The position numbers were made by a program, and so were the translations under genes. Below, one piece after another: positions 1 to 12,960 of a DNA stretch of 64,000 nt. Position 1 is the stretch's first letter. Every line of letters starts with the position of its first letter. The notes under the pieces were generated by a model, which was given only the letters and a program-made list of their open reading frames with translations, was not told where the DNA came from and did not search any database. The stretch is from contig NW_027488923.1 in NCBI RefSeq assembly GCF_050948215.1, positions 146,872 to 210,871 on the forward strand, written 5' to 3'. This DNA is from Halictus rubicundus (Eukaryota > Arthropoda > Insecta > Hymenoptera > Halictidae).

Positions 1-309
1 AGAGGATAGGATAGGATAGAGGATAGGATAGGATAGAGGATATGGTAGGATAGAGGATAGGATAGGGTAGAGGATAGGATAGGATAGAGGATAGAATAGG
101 ATAGAGGATAGGATATGATAGAGGATAGGATAGGATAGAGGATAGGATAGTATAGAGGATAGTATAGGATAGAGGATAGGATAGGATAGAGGATAGGATG
201 GGATAGAGGATAGGATAGGATAGAGGATAGGATAGGATAGAGGATAGGATAGGATAGAGGATAGGATAGGGTAGTGGATAGGATAGGATAGAGGATAGGA
301 TAGGATAGA
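1..309 (+). repeat. Block duplicated at 1909-2217 (offset 1,908 bp)
   Basis: The rare variants GGATATGGTAGG (41 and 1949), GGGTAGAGG, GAATAGG, GTATAG and GGGTAGTGG (271 and 2179) occur in the same order and at the same offset of 1,908 bp. One substitution was noted (GAGGATAGG near 191 against GAGAATAGG in the second copy). Homology stops at about 310, where the first copy reads GATGATAGG and the second reads GAGTATAAG. The first copy may extend left beyond the window. Confidence 0.85.
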
Positions 310-540
310 TGATAGGATAGGATAGAGGATAGGATAAGATAGAGGATAGGTTAGGATAGAGGATAGGATAGGGGATTGGATAGGATAGAGGATAGGATAG
401 GATAGAGGATAGGATACGATAGAGGATACGATAGGATAGGATAGAGGATAGGATACGATAGAGGATACGATAGGATAGGATAGAGGATAGGATACGATAG
501 AGGATACGATAGGATAGGATAGAGGATAGGATAGAGGATA

Positions 541-585
541 GGAGATTGGATCGGATACAGTATAGGAGACGGTAGAGGATAGGAT
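541..585 (+). repeat. Isolated diverged copy of the GGATTGGATCGG module
   Basis: GGAGATTGGATCGGATACAG at 541, then TATAGGAGACGGTAGAGG, matches the zone III module except for GAGATT against GGGATT, CAGTATAGG against CAGGATAGG and ACGGTAG against ACGATAG. No other copy was seen between here and 29031. Confidence 0.8.
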
Positions 586-770
586 AGGATAGGATAGATG
601 ATAGGATAGGATAGAGGATAGGATAAGATAGAGGATAGGATAGGATAGAGGATAGGATAGGATAGAGGATAGGATAGGACAGAGGATACGATAGGATAGG
701 ATAGAGGATAGGATAGGATAGAGGATAGGATAGGATAGATGATAGGATAGGATAGAGGATAGGATAAGAT

Positions 771-1265
771 AGAGTATAAGATAGGATAGAGGATAGGATA
801 GGATAGAGGATACGATAGGATAGGATAGAGGATAGGATAGGATAGAGGATTGGATAGGATAGAGGATAGGATATGATAGAGGATAGGATAGGATAGGGGA
901 TTGGATAGGATAGAGGATAGGATAGGATAGAGGTTAGGATACGATAGAGGATACGATAGGATAGGATAGGATAGAGGATTGGATAGGATAGAGGATAGGA
1001 TATGATAGAGGATAGGATATGATAGAGGATAGGATAGGATAGAGGATAGTATAGGGGATTGGATAGGATAGAGGATAGGATAGGATAGAGGATACGATAT
1101 AATAGGATAGAGGATAGGATAGGATACGATATGATAGGATAGAGGATAGGATAAGATAGAGGATAAGATAGGATAGAGGATAGGATAGGATAGAGGATAG
1201 GATATGATAGAGGATAGGATAGGATAGAGGATAGGATAGGATAGAGGATAGGATAGGATATATGA
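771..1265 (+). repeat. Block repeated at 2215 and 3905
   Basis: The variant AGAGTATAAGATAGG starts at 771, 2215 and 3905 and is followed by the same series of GATACGATA, GGATTGG and GGATATGATA units. The first-to-second offset grows from 1,444 to 1,461 bp, a gain of exactly one 17-bp unit, because the second copy has an extra GGATATGATAGAGG unit. The second and third copies (about 2215-2660 and 3905-4350) keep a constant offset of 1,690 bp, checked again at CAATAGG (2561) against TAATAGG (4251). Confidence 0.8.
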
Positions 1266-1424
1266 TAGGATAGGATAGGATAGAGGATAGGATAGGGGAT
1301 AGGATAGAGGATAGGATAGAGGATAGGATAGAGGATAGGATAGGATAGAGGATAAGATAGGATAGAGGATTGGATAGGATAGAGGATAGGATAGGATAGA
1401 GGATAGGATAGGATAGAGGATACG

Positions 1425-1735
1425 ATATGATAGAGGATAGGAAAGAGGATAGGATATAATACAGTATAGGATAGGATTGAGTATAGGGGATAGGATAGGG
1501 TATAGGATAGGATAGGATAGAGGATAGGATAGGATAGAGGATAGGATAGGATAGAGGGTAGGATAGGATAGAGGATAGGGTAGAATAGAGGATAGGATAG
1601 GATAGAGGATAGGATAGGGTAGAGGATAGGATAGGATAGAGGATACGATATGATAGAGGATAGGAAAGAGGATAGGATATAATACAGGATAGAATAGGAT
1701 TGAGTATAGGATGGAATAGAGGACAGGATGGGATA
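1425..1735 (+). repeat. Degenerate stretch with two related copies
   Basis: This is one of the least regular parts of the array. Two segments share GGAAAGAGGATAGGATATAA, then TACAG and GGATTGAGTATAGG (GATATAATACAG begins at 1453 and at 1676, 223 bp apart). The first ends in GTATAGGGGATAGG and the second in GGATGGAATAGAGGACAGG. Both are recognisably built from the 17-bp unit. They sit just before the pure 12-bp run at 1803. Confidence 0.6.
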
Positions 1736-1802
1736 GAGGATAGGATATAATAGAGGATAGGATAGGATAGAGGATAGGATAGGATAGAGGATAGAATAGG
1801 AT

Positions 1803-1874
1803 AGAGGATAGGATAGAGGATAGGATAGAGGATAGGATAGAGGATAGGATAGAGGATAGGATAGAGGATAGGAT
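1803..1874 (+). repeat. Pure 12-bp run (AGAGGATAGGAT)x6
   Basis: Six consecutive identical 12-bp units begin at 1803, 1815, 1827, 1839, 1851 and 1863. At 1875 the array returns to the 17-bp unit. Each unit lacks one GGATA relative to the consensus. Because 12 is a multiple of three, this is the only place where the complementary strand reads as a simple four-residue repeat (YPIL) over many copies. Confidence 0.95.
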
Positions 1875-2402
1875 AGAGGATAGGATAGGATAGAGGATAG
1901 GATAGGATAGAGGATAGGATAGGATAGAGGATAGGATAGGATAGAGGATATGGTAGGATAGAGGATAGGATAGGGTAGAGGATAGGATAGGATAGAGGAT
2001 AGAATAGGATAGAGGATAGGATATGATAGAGGATAGGATAGGATAGAGGATAGGATAGTATAGAGGATAGTATAGGATAGAGGATAGGATAGGATAGAGA
2101 ATAGGATGGGATAGAGGATAGGATAGGATAGAGGATAGGATAGGATAGAGGATAGGATAGGATAGAGGATAGGATAGGGTAGTGGATAGGATAGGATAGA
2201 GGATAGGATAGGATAGAGTATAAGATAGGATAGAGGATAGGATAGGATAGAGGATACGATAGGATAGGATAGAGGATAGGATAGGATAGAGGATTGGATA
2301 GGATAGAGGATAGGATATGATAGAGGATAGGATATGATAGAGGATAGGATAGGATAGGGGATTGGATAGGATAGAGGATAGGATAGGATAGAGGATAGGA
2401 TA

Positions 2403-4345
2403 CGATAGAGGATACGATAGGATAGGATAGGATAGAGGATTGGATAGGATAGAGGATAGGATATGATAGAGGATAGGATATGATAGAGGATAGGATAGGA
2501 TAGAGGATAGTATAGGGGATTGGATAGGATAGAGGATAGGATAGGATAGAGGATACGATACAATAGGATAGAGAATAGGATAGGATACGATATGATAGGA
2601 TAGAGGATAGGATAAGATAGAGGATAAGATAGGATAGAGGATAGGATAGGATAGAGGATAGGATATGATAGAGGATAGGATAGGATAGAGGATAGGATAG
2701 GATAGAGGATAGGATAGGATATATGATAGGATAGGATAGGATAGAGGATAGGATAGGGGATTGGATAGGATAGAGGATAGGATAGGATAGAGGATAGGAT
2801 ACGATAGAGGATACGATAGGATAGGATAGAGGATAGGATAGGATAGAGGATTGGATAGGATAGAGGATACGATATGATAGGATAGAGGATAGGATAGGAT
2901 ACGATATGATAGGATAGAGGTTAGGATAGAATGGGATAGAGGATAGAATAGGATAGAGGATAGGATAGGAAAGAGGATAGGATAGGATAGATGATAGGAT
3001 GGGATAGAGGATAGGATATGATAGAGGATAGGATAGGATAGAAGATAGGATAGGATAGATGATAGGATAGGATAGAGGATAGGATAAGATAGAGGATAAG
3101 ATAGGATAGAGGATAGGATAGGATAGAGGATAGGATAGGATAGAGGATAGGATAGGATAGAGGATAGGATAGGATAGAGGATAGGATAAGATAGAGGATA
3201 AGATAGGATAGAGGATAGGATACGATAGAGGATAGGATAGGATAGAGGATAGGATAGAATAGAGGATAGGATAGGATATATGATAGGATAGGATAGAGGA
3301 TAGGATAAGATAGAGGATAAGATAGGATAGAGGATAGGATAGGATAGAGGATAGGATAGAATAGAGGATAGGATAGGATATATGATAGGATAGGATAGAG
3401 GATAGGATATTATAAAGGATAGGATAGGATAGAGGATAGGATAGGATAGAGGATAGGGTAGGATAGAGGATAGGATAGTATAGAGGATAGGATAGGATAG
3501 AGGATAGGATAGGATAGATGATAGGATAGGATAGAGGATAGGATAAGATAGAGGATAAGATAGGATAGAGGATAGGATATGATAGAGAATAGGATAGGAT
3601 AGAGGATAGGATAGGATAGATGATAGGATAGGATAGAGGATAGGATAGGATAGGATAGAGGATAGGATAGGATAGGATAGAGGATAGGATATGATAGAGG
3701 ATAGGATAGGATAGAGGATAGGATAGGATAGATGATAGGATAGGATAGAGGATAGGATAAGATAGAGGATAGGATAGGACAGACGATAGGATAGGATAGA
3801 GGATAGGATCGGATAGAGGATACGATAGGATAGGATAGAGGATAGGATAGGATAGAGGATAGGATAGGATAGATGATAGGATAGGATAGAGGATAGGATA
3901 AGATAGAGTATAAGATAGGATAGAGGATAGGATAGGATAGAGGATACGATAGGATAGGATAGAGGATAGGATAGGATAGAGGATTGGATAGGATAGAGGA
4001 TAGGATATGATAGAGGATAGGATATGATAGAGGATAGGATAGGATAGGGGATTGGATAGGATAGAGGATAGGATAGGATAGAGGATAGGATACGATAGAG
4101 GATACGATAGGATAGGATAGGATAGAGGATTGGATAGGATAGAGGATAGGATATGATAGAGGATAGGATATGATAGAGGATAGGATAGGATAGAGGATAG
4201 TATAGGGGATTGGATAGGATAGAGGATAGGATAGGATAGAGGATACGATATAATAGGATAGAGGATAGGATAGGATACGATATGATAGGATAGAGGATAG
4301 GATAAGATAGAGGATAAGATAGGATAGAGGATAGGATAGGATAGA
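2403..4345 (+). repeat. About 1.94-kb block duplicated at about 7226-9225
   Basis: Rare variants line up in order: GATACGA at 2411 and 7234, CAATAGG at 2561 and 7384, GGTTAGGATAGAATGGG with TTAGG at 2921 and 7744 (all offset 4,823). The offset becomes 4,840 at TATAAAGG (3411 and 8251), 4,879 at GACGATAGG (3782 and 8661) and 4,881 at TAATAGG (4251 and 9132). The larger step of 39 bp reflects an added GATACGGTAGAGGGTACG-type segment in the second copy near 8360. The second copy also has single-base indels missing from the first. Confidence 0.8.
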
Positions 4346-4379
4346 GGATAGGATAGGATAGAGGATAGGATAGGATAGA

Positions 4380-5000
4380 GGATAGGATAAGATAGAGGAT
4401 AAGATAGGATAGAGGATAGGATAGGATAGAGGATAGGATACGATAGAGGATAGGATAGGATAGAGGATAGGATAGAATAGAGGATAGGATAGGATATATG
4501 ATAGGATAGGATAGAGGATAGGATAAGATAGAGGATAAGATAGGATAGAGGATAGGATAGGATAGAGGATAGGATAGAATAGAGGATAGGATAGGATATA
4601 TGATAGGATAGGATAGAGGATAGGATATTATAAAGGATAGGATAGGATAGACGATAGGATAGGATAGAGGATAGGGTAGGATAGAGGATAGGATAGTATA
4701 GAGGATAGGATAGGATAGAGGATAGGATAGGATAGAGGATAGGATACGGTAGAGGGTACGATAGGATAGGATATATGATAGGATAGGATAGAGGATAGGA
4801 TATTATAAAGGATAGGATAGGATAGAGGATAGGATAGGATAGAGGATAGGATAGGATAGAGGATAGGATAGGATAGAGGATAGGATAGTATAGAGGATAG
4901 GATAGGATAGAGGATAGGATAGGATAGAGGATAGGATACGGTAGAGGGTACGATATGATAGGATAGGATAGGATAGGATAGAGGATAGGATAGGATAGGA
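4380..5000 (+). repeat. Block present three times: about 4.4, 9.8 and 13.6 kb
   Basis: GATAGAATAG occurs at 4471, 9920 and 13676. CGGTAGAGGGTACG occurs at 4747, 10196 and 13951, and again at 4940, 10388 and 14143. The first-to-second offset is about 5,449 bp and the second-to-third 3,755 bp, constant across the block apart from single-base indels. In all three copies the last CGGTAGAGGG is followed by GATATGATA and four uninterrupted GGATA blocks (4961-4980, 10410-10429, 14165-14184). Confidence 0.85.
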
Positions 5001-8000
5001 TAGAGGATAGGATATGATAGAGGATAGGATAGGATAGAGGATAGGATAGGATAGAGGATAGGATAGTATAGAGGATAGGATAGGATAGAGGATAGGATAG
5101 GATAGAGGATAGGATACGATAGAGGATACGATAGGATAGGATAGAGGGTAGGATAGGAAAGAGGATAGGATAGGACAGAGGATAGGATAGGATAGAGGAT
5201 ACGATAGGATAGGATAGAGAATAGGATAGGATAGAGGATAGTATAGGGGATTGGATAGGATAGAGGATAGGATAGGATAGAGGATACGATATGATAGGAT
5301 AGAGGATAGGATAGGATAGGATAGGATAGAGGACAGGATAGGATAGAGGATAGGATAGGATAGAGGATAGGATAGGATAGAGGATAGGATAGGATATATG
5401 ATAGGATAGGATAGGATAGAGGATAGGATAGGGGATTGGATAGGATAGAGGATAGGATAGGATAGAGGATAGGATAGGGGATTGGATAGGATAGAGGATA
5501 GGATAGGATAGAGGATAGGATACGATAGAGGATACGATAGGATAGGATAGAGGGTAGGATAGGAAAGAGGATAGGATAGGACAGAGGATAGGATAGGATA
5601 GAGGATACGATAGGATAGGATAGAGAATAGGATAGGATAGAGGATAGTATAGGGGATTGGATAGGATAGAGGATAGGATAGGATAGAGGATACGATATGA
5701 TAGGATAGAGGATAGGATAGGATAGGATAGAGGACAGGATAGGATAGAGGATACGATAGGAAAGAGGATAGGATGGGATAGAGGATAGGATAGGATAGAG
5801 GATAGGATAGGATAGAGGATAGGATAGGATAGAGGATAGGATAGGATAGAGGATAGGATATGATAGAGGATAGGATAGGATAGAAGATAGGATAGGATAG
5901 ATGATAGGATAGGGTAGAGGATAGGATAAGATAGAGGATAAGATAGGATAGAGGATAGGATATGATAGAGGATAGGATAGGATAGAGGATAGGATAGATA
6001 GAGGATAGGATAGGATAGAGGATAGGATAGGATATATGACAGGGATAAGATAGGATAGAGGATAGGATAGGGGATTGGATAGGATAGAGGATAGGATAGG
6101 ATAGAGGATAGGATAGGGGATTGGATAGGATAGAGGATAGGATAGGATAGAGGATAGGATACGATAGAGGATACGATAGGATAGGATAGAGGATAGGATA
6201 GGATAGAGGATTGGATAGGGGATTGGATAGGATAGAGGATAGGATAGGATAGAGGATAGGATATGATAGAGGATAGGATAGGATAGAAGATAGGATAGGA
6301 TGGATGATAGGATAGGATAGAGGATAGGATACGATAGAGGATACGATAGGATAGGATAGAGGATAGGTAGGATAGAGGATTGGATAGGATAGAGGATAGG
6401 ATAGATAGAGGATAGGATAAGATAGAGGATAGGATAGGATAGGATAGGATAGATGATAGGATAGGATAGAGGATAGGATAAGATAGAGGGTAGGATAGGA
6501 TAGAGGATAGGATAGGATAGAGGATAGGATCGGATAGAGGATAGGATAGGATAGAGGATAGGATATGATAGAGAATAGGATAGGATAGAGGATAGGATAG
6601 GATATATGATAGGATAGGATAGAGGATAGGATAGGATAGGATAGAGGATAGGATAGGATAGGATAGAGGATAGGATATGATAGAGGATAGGATAGGATAG
6701 AAGATAGGATAGGATAGAGGATAGGATAGGATAGGATAGAGGATAGGATATGATAGAGGATAGGATAGGATAGAAGATAGGATAGGATAGAGGACTGGAT
6801 AGGATAGAGGATAGGATAGTATAGAGGATAGGATAGGATAGAGGATAGGATAGGCTAGAGGATAGGATACGATAGAGGATACGATAGGATAGGATAGAGG
6901 GTAGGATAGGAAAGAGGATAGGATAGGACAGAGGATAGGATAGGATAGAGGATACGATAGGATAGGATAGAGAATAGGATAGGATAGAGGATAGTATAGG
7001 GGATTGGATAGGATAGAGGATAGGATAGGATAGAGGATACGATATGATAGGATAGAGGATAGGATAGGATAGGATAGAGGGACAGGATAGGATAGAGGAT
7101 ACGATAGGAAAGAGGATAGGATGGGATAGAGGATAGGATAGGATAGAGGATAGGATATGATAGAGGATAGGATAGGATAGAAGATAGGATAGGATAGATG
7201 ATAGGATAGGGTAGAGGATAGGATAAGATAGAGGATACGATAGGATAGGATAGGATAGAGGATTGGATAGGATAGAGGATAGGATATGATAGAGGATAGG
7301 ATATGATAGAGGATAGGATAGGATAGAGGATAGTATAGGGGATTGGATAGGATAGAGGATAGGATAGGATAGAGGATACGATACAATAGGATAGAGAATA
7401 GGATAGGATACGATATGATAGGATAGAGGATAGGATAAGATAGAGGATAAGATAGGATAGAGGATAGGATAGGATAGAGGATAGGATATGATAGAGGATA
7501 GGATAGGATAGAGGATAGGATAGGATAGAGGATAGGATAGGATATATGATAGGATAGGATAGGATAGAGGATAGGATAGGGGATTGGATAGGATAGAGGA
7601 TAGGATAGGATAGAGGATAGGATACGATAGAGGATACGATAGGATAGGATAGAGGATAGGATAGGATAGAGGATTGGATAGGATAGAGGATACGATATGA
7701 TAGGATAGAGGATAGGATAGGATACGATATGATAGGATAGAGGTTAGGATAGAATGGGATAGAGGATAGAATAGGATAGAGGATAGGATAGGGAAAGAGG
7801 ATAGGATAGGATAGATGATAGGATGGGATAGAGGATGGATATGATAGAGGATAGGATAGGATAGAAGATAGGATAGGATAGATGATAGGATAGGATAGAG
7901 GATAGGATAAGATAGAGGATAAGATAGGATAGAGGATAGGATAGGATAGAGGATAGGATAGGATAGAGGATAGGATAGGATAGAGGATAGGATAGGATAG

Positions 8001-9829
8001 AGGATAGGATAAGATAGAGGATAAGATAGGATAGAGGATAGGATAGGATAGAGGATAGGATACGATAGAGGATAGGATAGGATAGAGGATAGGATAGAAT
8101 AGAGGATAGGATAGGATATATGATAGGATAGGATAGAGGATAGGATAAGATAGAGGATAAGATAGGATAGAGGATAGGATAGGATAGAGGATAGGATAGA
8201 ATAGAGGATAGGATAGGATATATGATAGGATAGGATAGAGGATAGGATATTATAAAGGATAGGATAGGATAGAGGATAGGATAGGATAGAGGATAGGGTA
8301 GGATAGAGGATAGGATAGTATAGAGGATAGGATAGGATAGAGGATAGGATAGGATAGAGGATAGGATACGGTAGAGGGTACGATAGGATAGGATAGATGA
8401 TAGGATAGGATAGAGGATAGGATAAGATAGAGGATAAGATAGGATAGAGGATAGGATATGATAGAGAATAGGATAGGATAGAGGATAGGATAGGATAGAT
8501 GATAGGATAGGATAGAGGATAGGATAGGATAGGATAGAGGATAGGATAGGATAGGATAGAGGATAGGATATGATAGAGGATAGGATAGGATAGAGGATAG
8601 GATAGGATAGATGATAGGATAGGATAGAGGATAGGATAAGATAGAGGATAGGATAGGACAGACGATAGGATAGGATAGAGGATAGGATCGGATAGAGGAG
8701 ACGATAGGATAGGATAGAGGATAGGATAGGATAGAGGATAGGATAGGATAGATGATAGGATAGGATAGAGGATAGGATAAGATAGAGTATAAGATAGGAT
8801 AGAGGATAGGATAGGATAGAGGATACGATAGGATAGGATAGAGGATAGGATAGGATAGAGGATTGGATAGGATAGAGGGATAGGATATGATAGAGGATAG
8901 GATATGATAGAGGATAGGAAAGGATAGGGGATTGGATAGGATAGAGGATAGGATAGGATAGAGGATAGGATACGATAGAGGATACGATAGGATAGGATAG
9001 GATAGAGGATTGGATAGGATAGAGGATAGGATATGATAGAGGATAGGATATGATAGAGGATAGGATAGGATAGGAGGATAGTATAGGGGATTGGATAGGA
9101 TAGAGGATAGGATAGGATAGAGGATACGATATAATAGGATAGAGGATAGGATAGGATACGATATGATAGGATAGAGGATAGGATAAGATAGAGGATAAGA
9201 TAGGATAGAGGATAGGATAGGATAGAGGATAGGATATGATAGAGGATAGGATAGGATAGAGGATAGGATAGGATATAAGATAGGATAGGAATAGGATAGA
9301 GGATGGATAGGGGATTGGATAGGATAGAGGATAGGATAGGATAGAGGATAGGATACGATAGAGATACGATAGGATAGGATAGAGGATAGGATAGGATAGA
9401 GGATTGGATAGGATAGAGGATAGGATATGATAGAGGATAGGATATGATAGAGGATAGGATAGGATAGAGGATAGTATAGGGGATTGGATAGGATAGAGGA
9501 TAGGATAGGATAGAGGATACGATATGATAGGATAGAGGATAGGATAGGATACGATATGATAGGATAGAGGTTAGGATAGGATGGGATAGAGGATAGATAG
9601 GATAGAGGATAGGATAGGAAAAGAGTATAGGATAGGATAGATGATAGGATAGGATAGAGGATAGGATATGATAGAGGATAGGATAGGATAGAAGATAGGA
9701 TAGGATAGATGATAGGATAGGATAGAGGATAGGATAAGATAGAGGATAAGATAGGATAGAGGATAGGATAGGATAGAGGATAGGATAGGATAGAGGATAG
9801 GATAGGATAGAGGATAGGATAGGATAGAG

Positions 9830-12800
9830 GATAGGATAAGATAGAGGATAAGATAGGATAGAGGATAGGATAGGATAGAGGATAGGATACGATAGAGGAT
9901 AGGATAGGATAGAGGATAGGATAGAATAGAGGATAGGATAGGATATATGATAGGATAGGATAGAGGATAGGATAAGATAGAGGATAAGATAGGATAGAGG
10001 ATAGGATAGGATAGAGGATAGGATAGAATAGAGGATAGGATAGGATATATGATAGGATAGGATAGAGGATAGGATATTATAAAGGATAGGATAGGATAGA
10101 CGATAGGATAGGATAGAGGATAGGGTAGGATAGAGGATAGGATAGTATAGAGGATAGGATAGGATAGAGGATAGGATAGGATAGAGGATAGGATACGGTA
10201 GAGGGTACGATAGGATAGGGATATATGATAGGATAGGATAGAGGATAGGATATTATAAAGGATAGGTAGGATAGAGGATAGGATAGGATAGAGGATAGGA
10301 TAGGATAGAGGATAGGATAGGATAGAGGATAGGATAGTATAGAGGATAGGATAGGATAGAGGATAGGATAGGATAGAGGATAGGATACGGTAGAGGGTAC
10401 GATATGATAGGATAGGATAGGATAGGATAGAGGATAGGATAGGATAGGATAGAGGATAGGATATGATAGAGGATAGGATAGGATAGAGGATAGGATAGGA
10501 TAGATGATAGGATAGGATAGAGGATAGGATAAGATAGAGGATAGGATAGGATATACGATAGGATAGGATAGAGGATAGGATCGGATAGAGGATAGGATAG
10601 GGGATTGGATAGAATAAAGGATAGGATAGGATAGAGGATAGGATAGAGGATAGGATAAGATAGAGGATAAGATAGGATAGAGTATAGGATAGGATAGAGG
10701 ATAGGATATGATAGAGAATAGGATTGGATAGAGGATAGGATAGGATAGATGATAGATAGGATAGAGGATAGGGATAGGATAGGATAGAGGATAGGATAGG
10801 ATAGGATAGAGGATAGGATATGATAGAGGATAGGATAGGATAGAAGATAGGATAGGATAGAGGATAGGATAGGATAGAGGATAGGATAGTATAGAGGATA
10901 GGATAGGATAGAGGATAGGATAGGATAGAGGATAGGATAGGATATATGATAGGATAGGATAGGATAGAGGATAGGATAGGGGATTGGATAGGATAGAGGA
11001 TAGGATAGGATAGAGGATAGGATAGGGGATTGGATAGGATAGAGGATAGGATAGGATAGAGGATAGGATACGATAGAGGATACGATAGGATAGGATAGAG
11101 GATAGGATAGGATAGAGGATTGGATAGGATAGAGGATAGGATATGATAGAGGATATAATATGATAGAGGATAGGATAGGATAGAGGATAGGATAGGATAG
11201 ATGATATAATAGGATAGAGGATAGTATAAGATAGAGGATAGGATAGGATAGAGGATAGGATAGGATAGATGATAGGATAGGATAGAGGATAGGATAAGAT
11301 AGAGGATAGGGATAGGATAGAGGATAGGATAGGATAGAGGATAGGATACGATAGAGGATACGATAGGATAGGATAGAGGATAGGATAGGATAGAGGATTG
11401 GATAGGATAGAGGATAGGATATGATAGAGGATAGGATATGATAGAGGATAGGATAGGATAAGAGGATAGGATAGGATAGATGATAGGATAGGATAGAGGA
11501 TAGGATAATATAGATGGTAGGATAGGGATAGAGGATAGGATAGGATAGAGGATAGGATCGGATAGAGGATAGGATAGGATAGAGGATAGGATAGGATAGA
11601 TGATAGGATAGGATAGAGGATAGGATAAGATAGAGGATAGGATAGGATAGAGGATAGGATAGGGGATTGGATAGGATAGAGGATAGGATAGGATAGAGGA
11701 TAGGATACGATAGAGGATACGATAGGATAAGATAGAGGATAGGATAGGATAGAGGATAGTATATGGGATTGGATAGGATAGAGGATAGGATAGGATAGAG
11801 GATACGATATGATAGGATAGAGGATAGGATAGGATAGGATAGAGGACAGGATAGGATAGAGGATAGGATAGGAAAGAGGATAGGATGGGATAGAGGTTAG
11901 GATAGGATAGATGATAGGATAGGATAGAGGATAGGATAAGATAGAGGATAGGATAGGATAGAGGATAGGATAGGATAGAGGATAGGATCGGATAGAGGAT
12001 AGGATAGGATAGAGGATAGGATAGGATAGATGATAGGATAGGTTAGAGGATTGGATAAGATAGAGGATAAGATAGGATAGAGGATAGGATAGGATAGAGG
12101 ATAGGATACGATAGAGGATAGGATTAGGATAGAGGATAGGATAGGATATATGATAGGATAGGATAGAGGATAGGATATTATAAAGGATAGGATAGGATAG
12201 AGGATAGGATAGGATAGAGGATAGGATAAGAAAGACGATAGGATAGGATAGATGATATTATAGGAAAAAGGAAAGGATAAGATAGAGGATAGCTTAGGAT
12301 AGAGGATAGGATAGGGGATTGGATAGGATAGAGGATAGGATAGGATAGAGGATAGGATACGATAGAGGATACGATAGGATAGGATAGAGGATAGGATAGG
12401 ATACAGGATAGGATAGGATAGATGATAGGATAGGATAGAGGATAGGATAGGATAGAGGATAGGATCGGATAGAGGATAGGATAGGATAGAGGATAGGATA
12501 GGATAGATGATAGGATAGGATAGAGGATTGGATAAGATAGAGGATAGGATAGGATAGAGGATAGTATAGGGGATTGGATAGGATAGAGGATAGGATAGGA
12601 TAGAGGATACGATATGATAGGATAGAGGATAGGATAGGATAGGATAGAGGATAGGATAGGATAGAGGATAGGATAGGAAAGAGGATAGGGATAGGATAGA
12701 TGACAGGATAGGATAGAGGATAGGATAAGATAGAGGATAGATAGGATAGAGGATAGGATAGGATAGAGGATAGGATACGATAGAGGATAGGATAGGATAG

Positions 12801-12960
12801 AGGATAGGATAGGATAGAGGATAGGATAGGATAGAGGATAGGATAGGATAGAGGATAGGATAGGATAGAGGATAGGATAGGATAGAGGATAGGATAGGAT
12901 AGAGGATAGGATATGATAGAGGATAGGATAGGATAGAAGATAGGATAGGAAGGATGATAG
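9830..12960 (+). repeat. About 3.1-kb block duplicated at about 13580-16710 (offset about 3.76 kb)
   Basis: The offset is 3,753-3,756 bp at GATAGAATAG (9920/13676), CGGTAG (10196/13951), TATTATAAAG (10251/14005), GGATAGAATAAAGG (10612/14367), GATGATATAATAGG (11200/14955) and ATATAGATGG (11508/15261). It is 3,768 bp at the cassette (12251/16019) and at ATACAGG (12401/16169), 3,767 bp at TGACAGG (12701/16468) and 3,751 bp at AGGATGATAG (12951/16702). The drifts are one to about seventeen bases, so the two copies are near-identical. Confidence 0.85.

Larger units (their letters stand above)
1..12240 (+). repeat. Satellite zone I (no GATGATATTATAGG cassette)
   Basis: This zone lacks the GATGATATTATAGG cassette found in the rest of the window. 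A related form, GATGATATAATAGG, occurs at 11200 and again at 14955 in zone II. Frequent variants are GGATACGATA, GGATATGATA, GGATAAGATA, a GGATATATGATAGG form (for example near 1255 and 2716), GTATAGGGGATTGG and, from about 3.4 kb, GGATATTATAAAGG. The zone is a mosaic of internal duplications with offsets of 1.44-1.91, 4.82-4.88 and 5.45 kb. The downstream edge is set by the first cassette at 12251; it is a change of variant content, not a sequence break. Confidence 0.7.

Noticed and set aside
934..7386. 2,150-codon open frame on the - strand
   Set aside because: It is the TATCC satellite read through: a degenerate 17-residue repeat (SSILSYPLSYPILYPIL) with a TTG start made by a GATACAATAGG variant and a stop made by GGTTAGG. 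Other frames are equally open, and there is no domain, codon signal or neighbouring gene.
12251..12300. The GATGATATTATAGG cassette as a transposon end or insertion
   Set aside because: It stays in line with the GGATA framework, has no terminal inverted repeats, target duplication or coding part, and is only about 90 bp. Diverged monomers explain it.
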